13,852 nucleotides of DNA from Neonectria sp. B-13. Taxonomy: Eukaryota > Ascomycota > Sordariomycetes > Hypocreales > Nectriaceae. How positions within the stretch are numbered: the stretch's first letter is position 1; the number at the start of each line of letters is the position of its first letter. Shown here one piece after another: positions 8,255 through 13,852 of the stretch. The DNA is taken from contig NOKP01000030.1 of the NCBI GenBank assembly GCA_002682825.1, positions 4,988 to 18,839 on the forward strand, given 5' to 3'. The notes beneath the pieces are model-generated. The model worked only from the letters and a program-made list of their open reading frames with translations, had not been told where the DNA came from and did no database searches. The translations under genes and the position numbers were made by a program.

Positions 8255-9359
8255 CTAGTGGATAACAACTTTATAAACCATCACGAGTCCGTAGTTAACT
8301 ATCCATCCGCCAGTCACAAAACCGATAGCCCCCAAGCTAAACCACGTCCACGGCCGACAACCTAACCACATTAGGACTCGAGCATCGGTTCGGTGCCACG
8401 TAGTGCTTTGAAGGTCGGTGATATATGGCGCCAACTTGGACTAGTGAACGACCTGCACCGTCATCGACGGCAGTGAAGGCTGCTGAAGCAGGTAGTCCTT
8501 TAATACCAGACTGATGAAGAGCGGACCTGACGACAACATGATTTCGCTGTAGGGTTGCAGCCTAGCCCACAGCCAAGTGATTTTGTAAAAGAAGGGCAAC
8601 TTGGCAATGGCTGCGGCAAAGGCAGGATGTCTTACAGACGAGACCATGAAGTCGTTCGTAACACCGGTCGGAAGTGTCGATTTGAATACAGCAGCATGCA
8701 TTGCTGCCCCTGGTTTGATCGCTTGTACCGGAAAGGTCACGTTACAGTAGGTATCCATGTCGAGGTATATTCCTCCGTATTGATGAAGAACAAAGTAGCG
8801 GATCGAGTCGGCGCGTTGGATGGGAAAAGGGTAGTTGTCCCAGGTATCCAAGAACCAGGGATATTCCGCAGCGAGAAACTCGCGAGCACTCGCATCAGTC
8901 CATAGCTAGAGCAGCAACACGGTCAGTGAGTGGTTGACGCGGCCAGGAGCTTCATCAGGTGAGCCATCACTCTCCCCATAGGCAACACACCTTGTACTCG
9001 AAATTTGAGTAAGTTTCCTTGCAGCTTTTTTGTAACTGCACCCATTTGTCTGGGATCACTTCATTTGCAGTCGTCTGATGCAAGATCATCGGTATAGGGT
9101 GCTGGGTTTCTTGGTTCCATTCTTCCAAAGTACGGGGCGCGAAAAGCTCTTCATTCCTAACCAGTAGAATTATTAGAGGTTGGAGGAAATATACCAACAA
9201 CCCAAGAATGATCACGTCCGCGATGAGAAAATAGAGCCCAACCCTGCCGAGTCTGAGTGGCGGCAGACATATCCGTGACGGCCTCAAAGCAATGTAGCTA
9301 GTCCATTCCGCCCGCTCTTCATCATACTTAGGGGTTTGGAGGTCGTCGAGGAGCCGCAT
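8255..9359 (-). pseudogene. SUR1/CSG1-type GT32 glycosyltransferase with a premature TAG
   Basis: Family members are Golgi type II membrane enzymes that add mannose, such as the catalytic subunits of inositol-phosphorylceramide mannosyltransferase (SUR1/CSH1). Exon 1 (9359-8991, 123 codons) has a cytosolic tail, a membrane segment (VGLYFLIADVIILGLLVYFL) and the entry motif IPMILHQTTANEVIPDKW. The 85-base intron 8990-8906 (GTGTGT donor, CACTGAC branch, CTCTAG acceptor) joins FEYK to LWTDASAREFLAAEYPWFLD. Exon 2 has RADSIRYFVLHQYGGIYLDM with the DXD metal site DMD (codons 8761-8753), then GVTNDFMVS and SSGPLFISLVLKDYL. TAG at 8443-8441 stops it after VQVVH. The same frame then goes on with STTWHRTDARVLMWLGCRPW and a C-terminal membrane helix to TAG at 8257-8255. 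Without the internal stop the protein would have about 339 residues, normal for the family. The catalytic core is intact, so a truncated enzyme lacking the C-terminal anchor is possible. Confidence 0.8.
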
Positions 9360-9872
9360 AACAGGTGCTTCAGGTTAAGGTACTGTGCTGGAATAAAGGG
9401 TGTCAGTGAGAAAAGAATATCAACATTGCGCATTTTCGAGGTACAAAAAGGGTGGGATTGCTCTTAAGGGGGTCTGGGGAAGTGGGCCTCCCAGCGTCAT
9501 TTGCCGCTAATGATGGGCACGTGGAAGTTTCAAAGGGCCTTTTGGGTACGCGGCCCAGCATGTTCAACGTACAACATTGGTTCGCATGTCCACGGAGGTC
9601 CGAGACCGACAATTTTTGGAGCTGTCCCGCGTCGGCATGGAAGTGCCTATATTAGACGGAAACGGCGTGGTATTGGAACACTAAGTCTCTCTAGTATTCA
9701 TATCATGGTCGCGGAGCCCGGCAGACATTGGGGTGTCCTCTTACGACACATAGTAAGATAGGGATAAATAACATTCTGTCACCACTTAAACCCTGCAGTT
9801 CAAGCCCAAAGAGCTGATTTTGTCGACGTCTTAGCTACAGACGCCTCCAAAACTCAGTACCTTATCCGCCGC
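9360..9872. promoter_or_regulatory. Divergent intergenic region (glycosyltransferase / phosphatase)
   Basis: These 513 bases separate two genes transcribed away from each other, so both promoters should lie here. A TATA-like TATATTA sits at 9648-9654, about 220 bases before the phosphatase ATG. No further operator or conserved site is claimed. The short open frames here have no coding character. Confidence 0.4.
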
Positions 9873-10758
9873 ATGGACAGAAGTGCGGAAGACACCACAG
9901 CGAGGCTTCTCGAGTTAGCCGAGACGGACATCAGGACGCCAATACCAGTAGATACCATTATTGCCGCCCTCTCTAGCCCGCCGTTCCTGGATATTTCCGG
10001 TACATTCAACACACGGGACCTGGGCAAGGTCTTGGGAAGCCCTCTGAAGACGGGCTATGCATACCGTTCCGGGGTGCTGGATGCCTGGATGAGAGCGGCA
10101 TTGCCACCCTCGTGACGACGCTTGGCATCAAGTGGGTGTTCGACTTGAGGTCGGAAGATGAGCGGGCAAAGGCTCCGGACCTAGAGATCACTGGCATCCA
10201 AACCGGGTGGCTATCCAACATACATCATGCTGCGGCCGTGAACGTTGGCGACTTGAATCAGCGTCGGAACCGGTGAGGGTTACTGTAAGATGTACGTGTC
10301 TTGACTCGAAGCTCATGGCCCAATTTTCAAGCTGATACTCCATCATGTGAGGGATCGGCCGGAGGAGCCGTTCTTGTTTCATTGCACTCGTGAGTTTTAC
10401 TCAGCCTCTACAGCCCCCTTTCCCCCGTGTCGGCAGCTAATTAACGACTTTGCAAGTTGGACGCGACCATGCCGAGATTGTTGCAGGAGTACTCTTGTCT
10501 CTTGCAGGCGTCAACCTCGAAACTATTGCCTTGGACTACTTGCTGACACGGATCGGATCCGAACTAGTCTGCAAATTCATGTTGGACCATGTTACTGATG
10601 CGAAATACTGTAGCGACATTGACGCCCTCTGTGTCCATAACTTCTGCAGCTTACGCAGGACGTCTTGGGATGCTTTCGTCAACGGTCTCCGGAAAAAGTA
10701 CGGAGGTGTGGAGGGATACATCATCAGTGAGCTTGGTCTCGCGCGGGAGGATGTTTAA
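9873..10758 (+). pseudogene. Tyrosine-phosphatase-like protein (Y_phosphatase3), frameshifted, catalytic Arg lost
   Basis: The family is CX5R tyrosine/serine phosphatases of the fungal Y_phosphatase3 type. From ATG 9873 the frame gives PPFLDISGTFNTRDLG and YRSGVLDAW. Near 10085 homology moves to another frame (DESGIATLVTTLGIKWVFDL, then RSEDERAKAPDLE). Near 10271 it returns to the first (GEGYCKMYVS, TGA at 10302-10304, LEAHGPIFKLILHHVRDRPE, then EPFLFHCT). Intron 10390-10456 (GTGAGT donor, TTAAC branch, CAAG acceptor) joins HCT to LGRDHAEIVAG. The frame then runs to the stop at 10758 (LLSLAGVNLETIALDYLLTR, CSLRRTSWDAFVNGL). The active-site loop should be HC-X5-R: the cysteine is present (codon 10383-10385) but the arginine position is His (codon 10468-10470). 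It is therefore broken three times over and also catalytically dead. The C-terminal half reads cleanly. Confidence 0.78.
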
Positions 10759-10868
10759 AAATTCAAGAAGAATCTAGGGGGATATATCGACTAAAGGTAG
10801 ATAAACACTTAAACCCGAGTATATTTTGTCCAGTAGTATCCAAGATTAACGTGGCTCTGATTCCTGGT

Positions 10869-11051
10869 CTACTCAAGCGCATCGACACCATTTGTCAGCG
10901 TCTTCTTGTCCTCGACTAGTAGCTGCAACCCGACACCCCCTTCGATAGTCTTGTCGCTGCCCATTGTGATCTTGAGGTTGACATTCTGTGTTGTTTTCTT
11001 TTTCTCTTCCCGGAGTGTCCGTTCGATATAACGCCTTTGGCAAAACCACAT
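10869..11051 (-). CDS. Unassigned 60-codon open frame
   Basis: This ATG frame on the minus strand ends in TAG at 10869, convergent with the phosphatase-like gene. The product is lysine- and glutamate-rich at first (REEKKKTTQNVNLKITMG), then alternates polar and hydrophobic residues as a beta-rich segment would (GGVGLQLLVED). It reads more like the last exon of a gene than noise, but no upstream exon was found and no family was recognised. It may equally be chance. Confidence 0.22.
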   Translation of the reverse strand: MWFCQRRYIERTLREEKKKTTQNVNLKITMGSDKTIEGGVGLQLLVEDKKTLTNGVDALE

Positions 11052-11671
11052 GGGAAGTCCCCAGATTCTCGGAAAAGAAAAAAGGGCGGTAGGGATATTC
11101 GGCAGCGCGGCTCAGGACAAGCTAAGGAGAAGCTCAGGACACGATGCGCAGAAAGAGCGGGGATTAAGAGAGGGTGTGGAAGGTGGAAAGCTTCTTCATC
11201 CTTGGAGCCGACGGGATAGTGAAGAGCTCCGCTCCAACAGGCCCGCGGGGTGCGTGTCCGAGAGTGGATATAAGTTCCGCCTCAGAGGTCCTCGGTGCCT
11301 TTTGTTGCCTCGCACACATGCACGACTTCCAGGTTGCCCGCTGTTATACGCCATCGGCTGATAACCCAGCGGTCAGAAAGTGGTGGCAGTTGTACCTTAT
11401 TGACAGTGATTCAACGTAGACTCCTCTTCCTGGGCAGTTGATCCGAATCGGCACTTCAGCCAGAGTGCGCAATCACACCTCTGCACCTTTAGCCCCTGAT
11501 CCAATGTTTACCATTGGGCGCCTCTCAGGATAACGACAAATGATTTCTGTGTCTACAGGGACCTCTAGCTTTTACCCCGCATCCCAAAAAGAAACTCCAT
11601 ATTCCATCGTCCCCCGACGGGTTCCGTACGCCAATCTGCCGCCCAGTCTAACACAACGAAGAACCGATACC
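11052..11671. other. Spacer without an assignable gene
   Basis: A plus-strand frame of 81 codons at 11174-11419 (ESFFILGADGIVKSSAPTGP near its start) and an overlapping one at 11050-11361 are open but match no family recognised here. The perfect 6-base inverted repeat CCAATG-TTTAC-CATTGG at 11501-11517 carries a CCAAT box on each strand. Nothing else was seen. Confidence 0.4.
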
Positions 11672-11672
11672 G

Positions 11673-11680
11673 ATACCTCT
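11673..11680. repeat. Target-site duplication, left copy (ATACCTCT)
   Basis: This 8-base copy directly precedes the foldback element; the second copy is at 11856-11863. With the preceding G it becomes GATACCTCT, also present on the right, where that G is shared with the arm end. Confidence 0.8.
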
Positions 11681-11855
11681 CAAGGATGCGAACCACTCAA
11701 CGTTATTCAACGCTGTTCAACTGACGTCAATTTGATATCACGGGACCAATAAGATAAGCGAATTCCCTCCTAGCGAATCCATCCTATTGGCTCTTTGATA
11801 TCAAATTGACGTCAGTTGAACAGCGTTGAATAACGTTGAGTGGTTCGCATCCTTG
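11681..11855. mobile_element. Foldback / MITE element, 175 bases, hAT-like
   Basis: Two 60-base arms, 11681-11740 and 11796-11855, are perfect reverse complements (starting CAAGGATGCGAACCACTC). They enclose a 55-base loop whose ends pair imperfectly (CCAATAAGAT against ATCCTATTGG). The element is flanked by the direct repeat ATACCTCT (11673-11680 and 11856-11863), an 8-base duplication as made by hAT transposases; one more matching G on the left would also allow a 9-base duplication (Mutator-like). It has no coding capacity. Each arm holds the palindrome TGACGTCA and four TCAA motifs spaced exactly 10 bases apart. Zero mismatches between the arms suggests recent insertion or gene conversion. 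Confidence 0.9.
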
Positions 11856-11863
11856 ATACCTCT
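11856..11863. repeat. Target-site duplication, right copy (ATACCTCT)
   Basis: Exact second copy of the 8 bases that precede the foldback element, directly following its right arm. Confidence 0.8.
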
Positions 11864-12180
11864 ACATCCCATATGTCGTGTCATGTGTACCTATGGGCCC
11901 CACGGCTCCTATATGCGATAGCCTCGTAAACTCCCAACCTCACATACACACTGGATCCTGGCGATTGCTTTTCTTCGCCCTCTTAGTCCCCTCTTTTGTC
12001 TGCCTTTTTGCCAAGACCCTTATGGAAGTCTCGTCACTCCAGGCCACTTGGCTTGCATATCAGTGGGTTGGGGATAGGATAGATGGATGGAGTGAGAGGC
12101 AGAACGTATCTATCAGGATGGTAAAAACAGTGGAGGCACGAGCTGGGATGAAAGATGTTTGGAAGTACGGAGGATTAATT

Positions 12181-12202
12181 CATTACATTACATTACATTA
12201 CA
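12181..12202. repeat. Microsatellite (CATTA)4
   Basis: Four perfect tandem CATTA units followed by CA. Confidence 0.85.
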
Positions 12203-12340
12203 GGCCTTCACGTCAGCTCCTTCCTCAGACTCTCCTTCTTCTACGCGTTTCTCATTTCCCGGGGTGAGGTCACGGTCCGGCGTGCCGGCCTATGGGGATT
12301 GATACATGTTCCCGGGGACCCTAGGCTCCGATAAGCCGGG

Positions 12341-12358
12341 GCGGCGGCGGCGGCGGCG
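12341..12358. repeat. Microsatellite (GCG)6
   Basis: Six perfect GCG units preceded by a run of G. Confidence 0.85.
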
Positions 12359-12502
12359 TCCATTCGGAAGGGGCACCATTTTGCGGTGAAAAGGGAAAAT
12401 GCAGGAGTTCATGAGTCGCTAGGACGGCATGGCGGCGAATGGCATCGACGGGACAGGGGTCAGGGTACCCCTTTGCGGCGAAAAAGGCAGGGTCGATACA
12501 TA

Positions 12503-12529
12503 TAGTAGTAGTAGTAGTAGTAGTAGTAG
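12503..12529. repeat. Microsatellite (TAG)9
   Basis: Nine perfect TAG units preceded by TA. This is the longest simple repeat in the window and probably length-variable between strains. Confidence 0.9.
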
Positions 12530-12647
12530 CGGAGAGCAAGCCTGTCACATCCAGTATATAGGTTATCATTGCACTACGCATTAGCGGAGTGCGCATTCCC
12601 TTTTGCCGTAGTCGGCAATGCGACAAAGCCATTTGCTATAATAATTC

Positions 12648-13852
12648 TTATACCAAATTTTCCAAGCCTCTATATTGATATAGAAACTTATTAATCATTG
12701 CTAAAGAGTCAACCGCCATGCCACTCATATAATCAGATGTCCGATCCCCAGAACGAGCCACCCTTATAATTATTAGCACAAACCACCATAGCTCTATTGC
12801 ATACTTCGCGAATCCAGGCTGAGCGGCAAGGTCTGCTTCTACTTTTGCCACCGCTATGTCCCAAAGCGCTTTCCATCGCCCACAAGCACGGTGTAGGGTA
12901 TTGGAAAGTGTGAAAGTGAGACAGTTTGCCTTCGCAACTGATACAATCAATCCTAGAGCTAAAGACAGTATAAGTGACGGCTCGAGCTGTAAGACTGGGC
13001 AGTGCCTTACCACTAATAATAATGAACAAATCAGTGGGTGTGAGCCGGCTGAAAGATTCATCCTCTGGTCCTGGGCAAGCATCTGAGAGCAGAAGGAAAA
13101 TAAAATCTGCTAATGGTTTAGACGGTATCCCGGCAGGTTCCAGCGACAATAATTGCTCAAATTTTTGAGCTGTCTCCGCTTCAAAAAGCTCCTCTCGGCA
13201 GGGCATATCGCCGATCATTTCGGACACAGAAATTAGCGGATTGGTGTTGAGCGCGCTTGCCATAAGACTAGCATAGATCTGAGTCCAATGTGCTAGGCTG
13301 CATCTCTGATTAGTTAGGGACAGCAAACAGATTTCTAATTCAGTTACCGGATGCAGCTTTCGTGTTGAATAAATATGGTCCAATCCTTAGCAGTGTACTC
13401 AGTTATGGAGATTCGATGCTTAATGCGGAGAACGCCAGACAATCGGACCGCAGCATTTAAAAGGGGATTCTTCTCCACTCGAATTCGACGACGAGTTAAT
13501 TGATCGTTTATGCCACACTGGATAATGAGAATAGTCAAGGCAGCCTGCAGTATTTCTATAGTCTCGATTGTCGGGTCCGTAGGAGAATTGCTTCCGAGGA
13601 GCAACTGTCTTAAGGTTGGGTGATTGAAGATAAACTCCTCTGAAATGTGGAAGAAATGGCGGGCTGAGACGGCATGATCCATCGGTGGAGAAAAGAGGGC
13701 CCCTAAGAGGAATATGGCCAACAAAAGAGGTAGCGAAACCTGCTCATAGCTAAAGGTCGGGATGTGAAGAATAGGATGATATGACCGGATTGTATAGGCA
13801 TAGACGCCAAGAAAGTACTCGAGATTAGGTACAGTAAAGACGGACTTTGCTA
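12648..13852 (-). CDS. Fungal transcription factor (Fungal_trans domain), C-terminal part
   Basis: The Fungal_trans middle-homology domain is the regulatory part of Zn2Cys6 or C2H2-finger factors in the nucleus. The upstream exon is open from the right edge to 13348 and reads EYFLGVYAYTIRSYHPILHI, then FLLGALFSP, TAKDWTIFIQHESCIR. Intron 13347-13304 (44 bases, GTAACT donor, CCCTAACTAAT branch, CAGAG acceptor) joins it to CSLAHWTQIYASLMASALNT and EMIGDMPCREELFEAETAQK, ending DLFIIIS at 13011. Intron 13010-12953 (58 bases, GTAAGG donor, CTCTAG acceptor) leads to the last exon (LIVSVAKANCLTFTLSN, RACGRWKALWDIAV, AIELWWF), stopping at 12648. Both introns keep the frame and the family motifs, and no stop or frameshift was seen, so this is the one host gene here that looks intact. 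The DNA-binding finger lies beyond the right edge. A link to the broken glycosyltransferase/phosphatase pair is only inferred from proximity. Confidence 0.8.

Larger units (their letters stand above)
11864..12640. other. Microsatellite-rich spacer, no firm gene
   Basis: An open plus-strand frame at 11878-12267 (first ATG at 11893) would encode a small protein with one hydrophobic segment (WRLLFFALLVPSFVCLFA). It runs through a CATTA microsatellite and matches nothing recognised. A minus-strand frame at 12632-12321 owes its threonine and proline runs to trinucleotide repeats. Both are probably chance. The spacer lies downstream of the transcription-factor gene. Confidence 0.45.

Noticed and set aside
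8555..8905. 116-codon plus-strand frame
   Set aside because: Antisense shadow of the glycosyltransferase exon 2, which has the DXD motif and membrane segments.
3508..11855. Mobilisation of the foldback element by the hAT transposase in this window
   Set aside because: The ends differ (CAGCGCTGCC against CAAGGATGCG), the subterminal motifs differ (TCAGAT against TCAA), and the transposase is probably inactive.
12321..12632. 103-codon minus-strand protein with Thr and Pro runs
   Set aside because: The runs come from (TAG)n and (GCG)n microsatellites; no family recognised and no intron or context support.

Overview
This is nuclear DNA of a filamentous ascomycete (Pezizomycotina). The signs are short 44-95 base introns with GTRAGT-type donors and CTRAC-like branch sites, fungus-specific protein families, microsatellites and a fungal hAT transposon. 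There are no bacterial or viral hallmarks. No family was confirmed by search; all names come from reading translated frames.

Layout. 1-913: nothing recognised. 914-1065: GC-rich minisatellite with a 41-base unit. 1067-3412 (-): tetratricopeptide (kinesin-light-chain-like/NLR-type) gene, broken by one in-frame TAG, cut off at its 3' end beside the minisatellite and at its 5' end by a transposon. 3508-6576: hAT transposon with 19-20 base inverted ends, dense subterminal TCAGAT arrays and a two-exon transposase; the transposase has lost most of the segment between its first two catalytic aspartates. 6997-7494 (-): relic of an OrsD-like (DUF3505) gene with five substitution-type stops and no indels. 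7495-8254: no gene recognised. 8255-9359 (-): SUR1/CSG1-type GT32 glycosyltransferase with one intron and a single premature TAG. 9873-10758 (+): tyrosine-phosphatase-like gene with two compensating frameshifts, one stop and a lost catalytic arginine. 10759-11680: no firm gene. 11681-11855: foldback/MITE element with 60-base perfect inverted arms and an 8-base target duplication. 11856-12640: microsatellite-rich spacer. 12648 to the right edge (-): C-terminal part of an apparently intact fungal transcription factor with two introns; its N-terminus lies outside the window.

The genes do not form a working pathway. This is a decaying accessory region: four of the five host-type genes carry disabling lesions, mostly stop codons of a kind C-to-T transitions would make (possibly RIP), and two mobile elements sit among them. 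The divergent glycosyltransferase/phosphatase pair next to a transcription factor could be what remains of an accessory cluster, but that is inference. The most notable items are the nearly perfect foldback element with 10-base-phased TCAA motifs, the hAT element with its subterminal repeat code and internal deletion, and the series of nearly intact genes killed by one or a few stop codons.
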